DNA of 64,000 bases from Beta vulgaris subsp. vulgaris (taxonomy: Eukaryota > Streptophyta > Magnoliopsida > Caryophyllales > Amaranthaceae). The DNA is taken from assembly GCF_026745355.1 (NCBI RefSeq), contig NC_079203.1, positions 38,970,492 to 39,034,491 of the forward strand. The letters run 5' to 3'. Position 1 is the first letter of the stretch; the number at the start of each line of letters is the position of its first letter. This document shows, piece after piece, positions 12,367-23,508 of this stretch. Under the pieces are notes generated by a model that made no database searches, was not told the origin of the DNA, and worked only from the letters and a program-made list of their open reading frames with translations. The translations under genes and the position numbers were made by a program.

Positions 12367-12624
12367 CTCCCTCCGTCTTTTATTAGTTTACCCCTTTTGA
12401 CTTTTGACACTATTCACATACATGACTTTGACTATCTTTTGTAATTTGTATTTAAGGAAAATATAGTCATGTGAGATCTTGTTGGATTCGTCTCAATGTG
12501 TATTATCCAAATATCAACTTTTTGTAATTTTTGCTTATCGAAAATTAGAGATATTAAGGTTCAAATTAGTATCTCGGCAAATGTGACCCAAAAAAAGGGG
12601 TAAACTAATTGACGACGGAGGGAG
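12367..12624. mobile_element. Stowaway MITE
   Basis: CTCCCTCCGTC ends with matching GACGGAGGGAG at the far side, flanked by TA on both sides (12365-12366, 12625-12626). The second tier of the TIR (TTAGTTTACCCC / GGGGTAAACTAA) also pairs. 258 bp, no coding capacity; Tc1/mariner-type by its ends. Confidence 0.93.
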
Positions 12625-13229
12625 TATAAGCTAAGATCAAGTTTCATAATTGTGCAAAATCTTATACGATCTCCCCCCCTCCTTTATACATTATACCCAA
12701 GGATGTCGCTTATCTAGTGGGGTATTCAAAGTGACCCACAACCGAAAGCTCCTCAAAGTGGAGCACCTCAATTTTTCTATATAGTCCAAAGTAAAAGCAA
12801 ATCCCATTGTTAATCTTTCATCCCACAAGTTCTACTTATAAATTGAGAAAATTGACATGAATCATATAATTGTAGAATCTATTAATTTTTTCGATTGTGT
12901 CATTTCTCAATTTTGTAAGCCCAAATACTTAATAGTAGCACAAATCCACCTTATTTTTGAGACGGACCTATTGATGCTTATGTAATATTTACTTTCAAAA
13001 AGCAACTAAGAAAGATAATAATGAAGTTTCATTTGGAGATCAGAGGAGACCGACAAATAAGAAATGCATGCCAAAAATGAGCATCAAAACTTGTTTCACT
13101 AATTCCATAAAGTAGAAAATTATACTTTAAATAGAATTGTAACATAACTTACATGAAACTAACTTTAATCTCAAATTTGATACAAACAAACTTAATTTGG
13201 CGTAAAAAATACTAAAAAAAAAGACTTAT

Positions 13230-13640
13230 ATTGCCGGAGAGAGAAAGAGTGCGCCGATGAAATGGGTGCTCAGACAGCCGCAAAGACCGGCAGAGGTGAC
13301 GAACGGCTAGGGCGATGAGAAGTACATGGGTGTAGCGCGAGGCGGTAAGAGAAGGTCGTGGGTGAGATATTCTAGCGAGACGCGGGAGAAAGAAGGTCGT
13401 TCGCCGGCGTTACTGAGGGGACTCCGGCGAATGTCGTCGGTGGAAGTGCGAAAACCGAGAGAGATAATGAGAGTGGGACCGAAAAATGAGAGAGAGAATC
13501 CGAGTGAGCAGCGAAAACCGAGAGAGAGGGGTCGAGTGGAATCGCAAGAGAATCGGCGATCGTCGGCGAGGGTGAGAGAGCGCCGGCGAGGGTAGGTTAG
13601 CAATCGCAGGGAAGAGAGAGAGAACAAGCGAGCGAGTTTG
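13230..13640 (-). other. GA/CT-rich leader-like stretch of the CACTA
   Basis: Strongly purine-rich on the plus strand (many GAGAGAG and CGGCGA words), so CT-rich and GC-rich on the strand that carries the transposon genes. Open frames run through both strands but show no domain. Its place just inside the right end, upstream of the transposase, fits an untranslated leader. Confidence 0.4.
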
Positions 13641-13703
13641 AGAGTAAGTTATGTTTTGGGCTACATTATTTGTGTTGGACGGACCCCAATGTTCGATGCA
13701 CAA

Positions 13704-13958
13704 GACTTAATAAGGATCCAAGACATCAGTTTTTAGACGAAAATGATTTGCGTCGCATCCAATTAGCATTCGACGCAAATCAAGGGATCCAACCATGTGC
13801 GCCACACTGTAGCTGTGTCCTACGCACATGACTTAATAGGGGATCCAAGTCATCAACTTTAGACGAAAACGAGTTGCGTCGTATCCCATAAGCATGCGAT
13901 GCAAATTATGGGATCCAGCCATGTGCGTGTCACGGTAGTTGTGTTTGATGCCAATCAT
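13704..13958. repeat. Tandem 125-bp subterminal repeat, right end of the first CACTA
   Basis: Two adjacent copies (about 13704-13828 and 13829-13958) both start GACTTAATA, pass through GGATCCAAG, TTAGACGAAAA and TTGCGTCG, and end near CATGTGCG. Smaller TTGCGTCG / CGACGCAAA motifs continue to 14130. Confidence 0.75.
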
Positions 13959-14452
13959 GTGCGTCATCTGTGTCGCGTTCTCATCATAGTTCGACGCAAA
14001 TGAGCCTACCACCCATCTGCTATCCTTTTTTGCGTTGCACGTTCTCTTATGTGCGACGCAAAAATAGGCTCTTCTCGAGCATTTACGTCAGTGCTTCTAG
14101 CGTGCGATGCACATACAGTGGCACAAATTTGCATTTCTGTACTAGTGCAAAAAAAAAAAAATCATTTTTCAATTCTCCTCCATTTAATCATTAATTTTTA
14201 TTTTTCAGAGAATAAAGATTCACTTGTATTTAGTGAATTCTATATATTTATGTTTTCGAAAAAAATACATATTAGTCCATGAATCAGGTACATGAAAGAT
14301 CTGGGTCCGACATAATTGGACCTAAATCTAAACCCGACCCAACAACGTTTAGACATAAGTTAATTGGGACAAAAAATTTTAGACCCAAACTCTTAAAAAT
14401 GAGGAGTTTAATAGGATTTAGGTCTAGCCTTGGACCCACTGTCATTCGTAGT

Positions 14453-14998
14453 CACTAGTCACTATAGGCCGCTTATAACTTTTTAGTATTGGAAATTCAG
14501 AAAATTTGGTCATATGTGCTGATCTAATCGTGTCGAAGATGTATGAAAATTGAAATGCCCTTTACAAATGCACATTAAACTTAAAAATGATTGGTTGTTA
14601 ATCAAATTTGTCTTCTCTTTGAATGGCTGGTAAACAGGACCAGCAGCCGTCATCACTTTGAGTCTTTGAGGTCGCTAATTTCCCCCGCTCTCTTTATCAA
14701 AAGGCACCCCCAACAATATTTCAAGTTTTTAATCAATTATTTGCGTGTCACTTGGTAATGAATACTATTCCTGTCATTTTTATGCTTTTGTTTTTGATTA
14801 AGCACTCATTCTTTGGATGACTTGTTGAAATGTTGTATAGAACTATAAAAGTATACTTAATAATTTAATTATTAACAACTGTAACAGAAGTAAGTCTACA
14901 CCCTACAACAACAAATAAAGAAAGTTAGTCGCCTACCGTAATATGATCCCTAGCACTTTTATGTTTTACTCATTTATAATATTATTCTATATTTAATA
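14453..14998. other. Spacer without a recognised feature
   Basis: AT-rich, no open frame of note, no terminal repeats seen. Confidence 0.4.
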
Positions 14999-15952
14999 GT
15001 TCCTTCGTATCAAATTAAACGCAACACATCCTTCGACCCGGACACCTAGGCAAAATTTCTTAGTGTGAGATTAACAAAGGTAAGGGTAAGTGCTTAGTGA
15101 AATTAACCACCACCAAGTACCATCACCACATACTGCCGCCACCACCGAAACACTACCACCACATGCTACCGCCACCACCGAAATGCCACCACCAACACCA
15201 CCGAAACGCCACCACAACCACCAACAATCACCGTCAAAACCCAAAAACAACCGAAATTTGAATCCAAAATCAAGCAAAAACCACCTCCTTGCTGGGTTCG
15301 AAATTCGAAACCCCAATGCACCAAAAACCACCTTCCTACTGCTCCCCACCACCACCCAAATCAACCAGAGAGAAGAACGAAGGTTGAGAAAGAACGCCGA
15401 AACGAAGGTCGAGAAAGAAAGAAGGAACGAATGTGGAGAAAGAACGAAGGAACGAAGGTGAAAGATCTGGTGGTGGATTTCAGGTGGAGAAAGAACAAAG
15501 GAAGATGGAGGTTGAATTTAGATTTCGGGTGGATTTCAGTTGCTGGTGGTGGAGGAGATCGAAGATAGGAGGTGATGATGGTGGTGGTGGATGGAGGAGT
15601 TCGAAGGTGATGATGATGCTGGTGGGGGACGCCGACGAGATTTGTGATGATGATGGTGGTGGTGGTGGTGGCAAGAGGATAGAGATGGGAGAGGAGAGCT
15701 AAATGGTGGTGCGTGGTGCAGTGAAGCTGGTATTGAAGAGATGGAGGGGTTATATTTAGGTTGATTAATTGTAATTATGTTTGTAATTAATATTATTTGG
15801 ATAATATAATATGTGTTTTAGTTTTTTAATAAAGACATTTTGGTAATTTAAGAGGTAAAAATCATACCAAAAATGGAAAGAAGAAAATTGTTGCATTTAA
15901 TTTGAAACAACCATTCTTAGAAACTATTGTATTTAGATTGATACAAAGGAAG
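14999..15952. mobile_element. Large MITE-like element with TA target site
   Basis: The left end TTCCTTCGTATCAA pairs with the right end TTGATACAAAGGAA, and TA flanks both sides (14997-14998, 15953-15954). A second paired block, TCAAATTAAACGCAACA, answers TGTTGCATTTAATTTGA near 15890. The interior starts with CCACCA-rich and ends with GGTGGT-rich sequence, so the middle may also fold back. Proline-rich and glycine-rich open frames there are low-complexity. Stowaway-like ends but unusually long (954 bp). Confidence 0.65.
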
Positions 15953-16310
15953 TATTTTATATATTTTTAAATAGATATTTCATTTGATTTTTTGCACTAT
16001 TTATAAACTCTACTTTGACCAGTTTTATTACATATGTATAAAACTCAATTCTATTATACGAGACATTTATATTTTCAAAATATTATTTTTTATTAATGAT
16101 CAAAGTTATGCATCTGCAAGTGTACAAAGCAAAATAGAACATCTATTTAAAAAGATAAGAGTAATTAATATGTATATTTGATCTTTAACAATTTAGTTAC
16201 ATATCAGTAAAAAAAAATGTAAATTTTAATATTATATTATGAAATTATATATAAAAATACATTTAATAATATATATAGATTGCAGTGCTAGAGGTGGAGG
16301 ATAAATGGTA
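15953..16310. other. AT-rich spacer
   Basis: No gene or repeat recognised. Confidence 0.4.
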
Positions 16311-16674
16311 CCTTGAGACAGTAGCAGATCTAGAAATTGGACCACGTGGTTTCGGACTAATTTTAATATAAATTTCAAATTTAATTTTTCTATTTGGAAT
16401 TGCAATTTTTTAAAGAAAAAAAAATAAAAAAAACTTTCAACAATTTTACTTAGCGAGGCTTTCATTCTTGATTACATCATTACAAAAAAAAATATGATAC
16501 TTAATTTCTTGTAGTAATGAAAGACTATCAATTTTTTAGCAAACTATACAGTTATGCAAACTACGAATCGAGTATCAACTATTAAGACTTTTTTCATCGA
16601 ATTAACTTATCAATTGAGTGTTATATACTTATATGTATAAAAAAAAAATATGAAACTTTAACAACTAGCTAGCA

Positions 16675-16935
16675 CATGCAAACATGACGTAGACAAAAAC
16701 ATAATGCGAATTAACCAAATTCATTAGCTTTTACAATATTTGTACTTGGTGGCAGGGGAGATTTATAAATTAAAAAAGAGCTTAAAAATAAAGGGAGGAT
16801 TAAAAAAAGACCAAGGATATAATGAAGCAAGCCAAAAGGGAGGATAAAATAAAAAGAAAAAGAAGACCAAGGATATAATAAGCCTAAAGGGACTAAGGGA
16901 TGATCAAAAAAGGAAAAAAAAAAGACAAGAAGATA
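16675..16935. repeat. Tandem duplicated unit of about 260 bp
   Basis: The unit starting ACATGCAAACATGACGTAG at about 16675 recurs from about 16936 (ACAAACATGAAGTAGATAA). The second copy is cut at 17008 by the solo LTR and resumes at 19116 (GTGGAAGGGTGAGATATA), through the same run CCTAAAGGGACTAAGGGA at about 16885 and 19273. Confidence 0.75.
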
Positions 16936-17008
16936 GCACAAACATGAAGTAGATAAAAAGATAATGTGAATTAACCAAATCATTAGATTTTACAATATAT
17001 TTGTACTT

Positions 17009-19110
17009 TGTTATTTCACTAGGGACACTACAAGAGGGGGGTGAATTGCAGTGTGGAACTTATTGCCCAAATAATGCGGAATTTAAAACATAAGCAATAA
17101 GGAACTGAAAGTGCAAGAGAGATTTTTACGTGGAAATTTGTCTCAATACAAGAAGAAAAACCACGACCTACTCAGATTTAAACTCTTACATAATAGGTAA
17201 CTCTATGATTCAACCTATTACATACTCAAGTTCCACTCGGAACTCCAACTCTCTCACAATCTCCACTCTATACTCTAGACTTAACTCTAAGTCTTTCAAG
17301 AGTTCCACAACTCTTTACAAAGGTTTACTCAAACCTTCACCCTAGATAGACTTCACCTAAGTCTACGCATACACAACAGAATTACTCAAGTTCCTAACTC
17401 GAACTTACTCAAGTTAATTCTAATCGAACTTATCAAGTTCAACTCGAACTTGATACAAGAATTCACTCAAACCCTTTACCAAGTTCCCATTACAAGAGTT
17501 CACTCAAACCCTTTAACCCAAACACAAATACAGACGCTGATAATTTGGGTTAACTCTAGTATATAGAAAAACTGAATAACTGTAAAGGAACACGGTACTC
17601 GTAGGAACTTGAAACTCAAAGGAACTGACTCAAATAAGGAATAGAAAATATAATTCTTTTGTAACGCTATTCCTTAAGCCAAACTTATGGAATGACATAA
17701 GTCTAACACTATGGAAAGACACTAGTCAGACATGAAATGAACCAGTCAGACAATTTGAAACTTAATTGAACTTGTATATTTATAGCAGTCTTTTAGAATG
17801 AACGTGGGATTAATCATGTGTTAGTGGTTAAACCATTATCCCATGATGTTCCTTACTTGAAGGAACACGTTCCTTAAACATCACTGATCTCCATGATCAC
17901 TGTTAAACGTGGGAGAGAATAAAGGACTTCTCCTTAATTTTAGCAACCACTTTAACCATTAATTTGAAAATCTGATTTAATTAAAAACATATTAACTATT
18001 AAATCTGAAATTAAATCATTTTAATAAAAATATTATCTTTAAATTTCTTCCGTAAAAACAGAATAATATATTTATTATCTTTTGAAAAATAAAATCTTTT
18101 CCTTAAAAAGATTTTCCTTAAAATCAGATTTTTCCTTAAATAAAACGGTTACCTATAATCTAGGCATAATTTACTCAACTGACATAACTGTACCGTTGTA
18201 ATGCTCCATCCTAAGTCTAGTTCCTTTTAATAGTTAGTTTCCTTTAACTTATATTAGTAGACTATCACGTCTGTTCCTTTAGAGAGGAACAAACAGACAA
18301 TTTCTTTAACAATACTCATTATACGTATTATAAATCTAGCCTTTTTATATTACAAAAACTAAAAAGATAAAATTAAATTAATTAAAATCAGATTCCTAAA
18401 GAAACCGATTTTATTAAAAACTCATCTTTTATTTTAAAACTAAAACTTATCTTTTATTTTAAAACTAAAACTTATCCTAAAACAACTAATGCATATTATT
18501 TATAAATAATTAACCAAGTAGAGATTATTTAAGAATAAACTCTAATAAATTCTTATAGATAAAGATAATAATATGCATCAGATTTTTGACTCTTAAATAC
18601 TTTTAACTCTAAGTTCCACGAGTTCTTTTATCCTTACGAGTTCCTTTAGACCTTGTTCCTTTACCTTTTACGTTTCCACATACTTACATGAATCCTAGAA
18701 AATAAACTCGTATTTTCTGCGTTCATGCTCCATGCTCCAACTCAAGAACCGCATGTTGATGCTCCACCTTTGGAGCTTCAGTGTGCTAGTTCCTTTAAGA
18801 AACTTCGCACTCATAGTTCCTACTCAGGAACTTCTTGTTTCAACTCTGAAACGTTATATTGCTGCTCCCACTTAGGAACTGCTCCAGAACTTCATATTCA
18901 ATGTTCCTCATAGGATGTACCTGGAACGCTCTATTTATGTTCCTTATAGGAACTCTTTTAGGAACTTCACTTGTTGGAATACCTTCATGATGTGATATAT
19001 TAACCTTTGATGACTTGTTTCATGTTAATGTAATATGCACATCCAAACACACATGTTAGTTAGATAATCATCTTTTGTTTACAATCATCAAAATACTACA
19101 TGACTCAACA
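17009..19110 (-). mobile_element. Solo LTR of about 2.1 kb, minus orientation
   Basis: On the minus strand it starts TGTTGAGTCATG and ends GTGAAATAACA, flanked by the 5-bp duplication TACTT (17004-17008, 19111-19115). Near its end it has TTTCCACGTAAAAATC and, further on, CCGCATTATTTGGG and a C-rich CACCCCCCTC stretch, features common near the end of plant copia LTRs. No gag or pol is present, so it is best explained as a solo LTR left by recombination. It contains many GTTCC/GGAAC words, several paired as palindromes. Confidence 0.75.
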
Positions 19111-19322
19111 TACTTAGTGGAAGGGTGAGATATATAGATAAAAAGGAGAGCTTGAAAAATAAAGGAAGGATTAAAAAAAAAGGGAAATAAAAGATCAAGG
19201 ATATAATGCAGTAAGCCAAAAGGAAGGATAAAAAAAACGAAAAAATAGACTAAAGATATAATGCAATAAGCCTAAAGGGACTAAGGGAGGATCAAAAAAG
19301 GAAAAGAAAAAAAAAAGCCACA

Positions 19323-19396
19323 TTACCGAGATTCGAACCTGAGACCCAGTAATACTATGTACATCAGCTTTACCGCTAAGCTACCATGAATTTGAA
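19323..19396 (-). other. tRNA-like (Pol III box A/B) module inside a hAT element
   Basis: The minus strand reads TAGCTTAGCGGTAAAGC (box A-like) and, further on, GGTTCGAATCTCGG (box B-like). Spacing is tRNA-like, but I do not see a full cloverleaf with a paired acceptor stem, so I do not call a functional tRNA. It lies about 125 bp from the element's right terminus. Confidence 0.45.
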
Positions 19397-19527
19397 TGAT
19401 ATAATCTGCTTTGTTTGATATATATATTATATCATTTTTTTTGCCCAGTTTTCTTGTTTTTGTCCCGGATCCACGTGGGTTTAGTTGAGCACACTGAACC
19501 CACGCTGAATCCGCCCCTGCCTTGAGA

Positions 19528-21078
19528 AGTTCGGGGGTGACAAAGGGTGCTCCATGGAGCCCTCAAGGGAAGGATACATGCCTCTAAAAGAGAAGATGGA
19601 AGTGGACATCAAACTTAAGATTCATATGAGAGGATATATACATCAATGATGAAGGAGCTAACATATCGAGCATTATTTTAACAAATCTTAGTAAGGAACG
19701 ATGCATGCACCTCTATTATTAGAAACCAAAGTGTTCTTTGTGGTAAGGTATGTAGGAAGTAAACTGGCAACAATTATAATTAACTTATCTGATAACGTGG
19801 CGTGACATAATCACAGTCCTAAAGTTAAATTTTCCCCCTAAAAACATACAGACTCTCAACAATCAACCTTCAGGGATACATGGTTTCTGCATTTTCGGTG
19901 TTGACAGAAAAGCAGATTGAGAACGATCTTGAATATTGCCCAAAATTATACATGAGAAAGAAAAGCAAAGAGAGGAAGACATTGTGTGTTTTTCTATGTA
20001 CCAATGAAAATAGAACGCAATTACTTATAGAGAGAGGAAACCAGAACGAGATCAGAAGAAAGATGAAATCGTGGGAAAAACAATCATTTAGCGGGGAGAA
20101 TTATGACAACAGTTATGGATAAAACGGTAACTTAAGACTGAATAAAACGACCATTGATGCTGATAAAATATTGATCCAAAAAGATAGTTAAGTTAAGTTT
20201 ATTCCCCACGGTCCAAGGCCTGGTCCGGGCGGCGCGCGTGTGGTAACTCTAATCACCACATACCCACTAAATAAAAAGCCTCATTACTACACAACTCAAA
20301 GGGTAGAGGAAGATAATGGTTATAAACCTTACACTTTCCTTTTATTCTTCAATGTGGGACAAATGACTCTTCATATTCTTCTGAAGCAAACGTTGAGTTT
20401 CTAAGAAATACTCTTATAAACTCCAGCAAGGCATGCATCCACCCTCATTAGGAGTTACAAGTTAAATTTCAATGGCTCGACCAATTCATCTTCTACAGTT
20501 GTTGGGGCTATTATTATAAACCACTTGGGCCATTGGTTGTTGCTTAATCCTATCGGTTTGGTCCTAGTTCTCCCCTTATGATAGAAGTTTAAGAATTCAC
20601 CAATGTTCGATATCCTAATGACGGTTCAAGTTCAACACAATATTTGGAACCTCTTTGTTAAAGGTGACAAACAAGTAGTGATTCGAATGCAAAGGTGACA
20701 AACAATATTTGGAACCATGTATATTTTTCAGTTATGAGGGATCAAATTATCAGTATATGGATGTTTATGGGTATAAACTTATAAGTTTATGGTACAAACT
20801 TCTTCCTCCCGCTCTTTTGACATACCTTTCATTCCCTCATGGTTCTATCTTTTCTCCAATTTAGCTGCACATTCTTCCTCTCTCCAACCCCATCTCCAAC
20901 CTCTTCAAATGTTAATGAATCTACAAAAATCTTGCAATTGAGGGATTTTATGGTTTTCAATCAATTGATCTTTTTCACTTCACTTTCCTCTGATATAATC
21001 TATTGTGGATAATTCAAATCCTTGACCATCTTCTTCACTATGAATGATGTTGTTTGTTGGCTATAATTTTTGGAAGCG
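19528..21078. other. Intergenic stretch without a recognised gene
   Basis: No coding region with recognisable domains. A short GC-rich patch GGTCCGGGCGGCGCGCG near 20223 stands out in otherwise AT-rich sequence. A frame of 80 codons at 19880 has no family signature. Confidence 0.4.
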
Positions 21079-21086
21079 ATTGTTAG

Positions 21087-21632
21087 CAGGGGCGGACCTA
21101 TTAAGGTTCCTGGGTGGCACAGGCCCCACCAAAAAAAAAAATTAATTTTCCTTTTCTTTTCAATGTCTGGCAAATATTACGTTTAAAAGTGATATAAGCG
21201 CTACAAATTCATACTCAACACCCTTGCTCTAGTGGTAATCTTCTAACTAACTCATTACCACATGCTATGTGGAATGCGGGTTCGAATCCCCCTGCATACC
21301 CAATTATTCCATTTTTTTTTTCCTTTTTCTTACTTCTTTGCTTGATTCCAGTTTTTGGTTCTTTTTCTTTCTTTGCTTGATTCCAGTTTTTTTTTTTTTT
21401 TCTTTTTCTTACTTCTTTGCTTGATTCCTTGTTTTTGGTTTTTTAAATATAGCTCTAATTTTCACCATTTTTTTGTATACGGATTATTCTCCTTCTGTTT
21501 TTAAGTAAATTCAATAATTTTACTTTATACACTATTGTTACATTAAGTATGACCAAGATTTATTTATAAACATTGTATATTTGCTTGGTTTAATTAGAAC
21601 CCCCCAAATTCAAAATCCTGGATCCGCCCCTG
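21087..21632. mobile_element. hAT MITE with perfect 8-bp target duplication and tRNA-like core
   Basis: Ends CAGGGGCGGA and TCCGCCCCTG are inverted repeats, and ATTGTTAG flanks both sides exactly (21079-21086, 21633-21640). A tRNA-like module with TAGTGGTAATC and GGGTTCGAATCCCC lies at about 21222-21290, near 135 bp from the left end. A short T-rich stretch with TTTGCTTGATTCCAG is repeated three times at 21340-21430. No coding capacity. Confidence 0.93.
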
Positions 21633-21640
21633 ATTGTTAG

Positions 21641-22199
21641 CTGTTATTTCTTACCATGAGGATGCATGCTACACTTACTAACAACCATGTTTGAGTTTGA
21701 ATTTTACGACTAGAAAGATCGTGAGGTCGAAGATTTCAGTTGGGCCGTCTTACTCATTTGCTTAATTGAGACGGTCTTAGCCAATACTTTACATTAACAA
21801 CCATTATCAATGTTTGAGCTTGCTTATGTCACAAAAGGAAAAAAAAGATCAGAACTTCACTAACGAGTCCATGCACATGGTAAAAGTTGTTTGATTGGTC
21901 ATTGGTAAAAAAAAAACTTTTCATGGAAAGTTCTACTTACTAAAATTTACTCTATCTAGGAGTGAAACTTTCTAAAAATATTGCTTCTTGAATTCTTGTC
22001 AACCAAACAAATATATTTTATCTTACTTCTCATAAATTTATATACCAATCAAACAAACTTTCAACGAATTTATATAATTTCGATTCAATAAATTTAAGGC
22101 GAAGAGAACCCAACCTAGTTATCGAGTAGATGAATGATGAAACATGAAAACAAGTCTTTGACAGGTCCATGGCAGGATCATGTGAGTCCCACAACTCCT
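21641..22199. other. Upstream region of the bZIP gene
   Basis: No gene recognised. It should contain the promoter of the bZIP9-like gene, but I cannot point to a convincing TATA box. Confidence 0.35.
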
Positions 22200-22428
22200 T
22201 TTCTAAACTTACGTGTAAACTTTGTTTTTGTGTTCTCTCTTTTCTTTTCTTTCCCTCCTTTTTCTTTATCTTTTTCTTTCTTTTTTTTTTTTTTTTTTCC
22301 TTTTCCTTTTTCTCTCCCCAAACTCCTTGGTCTATATCAATGCTTCTACCATCTTACCTCTTTCCCCTTTTCCCTCTCTCTCCTCTCTCCCCTATACTCT
22401 TTACTTTTCCCATTCCCTTATTTTCATT
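22200..22428 (+). promoter_or_regulatory. Pyrimidine-rich 5' leader of the bZIP9-like gene
   Basis: An almost unbroken C/T stretch (TTTCTTTCCCTCC type, including a T run of about 18) precedes the start codons. Such CT-rich leaders are common in plant genes. An open frame crosses it in phase with the gene, but the long run of Phe, Leu and Ser it would encode is unlikely to be translated. Confidence 0.45.
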
Positions 22429-22440
22429 ATGCATACAAAT

Positions 22441-23474
22441 ATGAATCACCAAAAACCCGCTGTTTTCGGGCCGGGCCCAGATGGTAATAATCCCATGAAA
22501 CGCAGCCCATCCGAGTTAGTCCTTCAAGCCCTCGTCAATAACAATCCAACGGCTACCATCAAAAGTTTTCATCATGATCATGATCATGATGATCATCATC
22601 ATCATCCTGCCCTCTTCGCAAACTATCATGATCATCATCAACAACATCTCCTTCATCCAACGGCTGCTGTTGTTTCTGATGATCATATAGCTTTTGACGG
22701 ATTTAAGAATCAGGTCTTTTTTCTCTCTTTTATTTCTCCCTCTATATTAATTGTCTCCTCTTGTCCCCTATTATTATAACACATTTTTTAAGAAAGTCAT
22801 GTGATCGAAAAATGGATAAAGAAGAGACCTAATACCTATGTAACATAATAGAAATAAAAAAATGTTGTTCTTAAAAAACATTTGGCTACATAACGAAGCT
22901 ATAGATAAAAGTAAGACCTAATTAAGTGATCTTTGGCATAGTGGTTGCTTACTTTGTCCTTTATTCAATTGGTTGGGAGTTTGATCCTCAACTTTTGAAA
23001 ATGGAAAGAGATTCTTGGCGAACTCTTTACCCTTAAGTGGTGCATCCAGGACGAAGGGATTAATCACTGCTATCAGCAGCGGTTTATACCAAAAAAAAAA
23101 GAGACCTAAAGTAACAAGATAGAAATGAAAAGATAACATTATCGAATGATCGAATAGAAAGACGTTGGTATTAATATGAAACTTTTGAGTTTTGAAGAAG
23201 AAAACGTTGCAATTAATATAAAGGAGAGGGGAGGATGTATGATTTATTTTGTATGTTCTCTAACGTTTTTTTGTTAGAAGGACGTGAGATATTTATAGAG
23301 GTGTTATTGTGGTGTATGGTATATATGGTAGGTTGGCGGTGTACACAATCGTTTCCTAGTACTTCCTCTGTGGTGCTGCACTTTCTACTTAACTTACTAC
23401 TTGCACGTGTGTTGCACGTGTTATTTTTATTGTCTTTATATGCCTTTGTATTCCAGCTATTATTTTAATTAACA

Positions 23475-23508
<34 letters not shown>

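Larger units (their letters stand above)
7537..14147 (-). mobile_element. CACTA (En/Spm) DNA transposon, degenerate
   Basis: The ends are CACTAGTACAAAA on the left and, on the minus strand, CACTAGTACAGAA on the right, with the 3-bp target duplication CAA at 7534-7536 and 14148-14150. Both ends carry subterminal repeats built on TTGCGTCG / CGACGCA. Coding remnants read right to left: a leader-like GA/CT-rich stretch (13230-13640), TNP2-type transposase (about 11460-10333) and a C48 protease gene (about 10075-8843). Both genes are damaged. A hAT MITE (7909-8449) and a Stowaway MITE (12367-12624) are nested inside. Length is 6.6 kb with nested elements. Confidence 0.92.
7158..14452. mobile_element. 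Possible old hAT remnant holding the first CACTA element
   Basis: The left end reads CAGGGATGCCAATGGATC and the region ending near 14452 reads, on the minus strand, GAATGACAGTGGGTCC. These resemble the plant hAT terminus type starting YAGGGATGNCAATGG. The flanking octamers (TCCACTAA and GTCACTAG) agree only partly. GGGTCC/GGACCT-rich sequence next to the right end (14290-14440) resembles the interior of such elements. If correct, the CACTA at 7537-14147 inserted into it. This is a weak inference. Confidence 0.3.
16319..19519. mobile_element. hAT element split by a solo LTR
   Basis: The octamer CCTTGAGA occurs at 16311-16318 and again at 19520-19527. The right end is CCGCCCCTG, that is CAGGGGCGGATT on the minus strand; the left end CAGTAGCAGATC is a decayed match. 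The same CAGGGGCGGA end is found at 21087-21632. The interior has a tandem duplication (about 16675-17008 and onward) and a tRNA-like stretch near the right end, and was split by the LTR at 17009-19110. Net length without that LTR is about 1.1 kb; no transposase is seen. Confidence 0.8.

Noticed and set aside
13307..13703. Arg/Ser-rich frames on both strands
   Set aside because: Frames exist on both strands through GA-rich DNA at the CACTA end; this looks like an untranslated leader.
15071..15702. Proline/histidine-rich and glycine/tryptophan-rich frames
   Set aside because: They mirror CCACCA and GGTGGT repeats within a MITE-like element; no start, domain or intron evidence.
19323..19396. 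Functional tRNA gene
   Set aside because: Box A and B-like words are present, but no convincing acceptor stem or anticodon arm, and it sits inside a hAT element.
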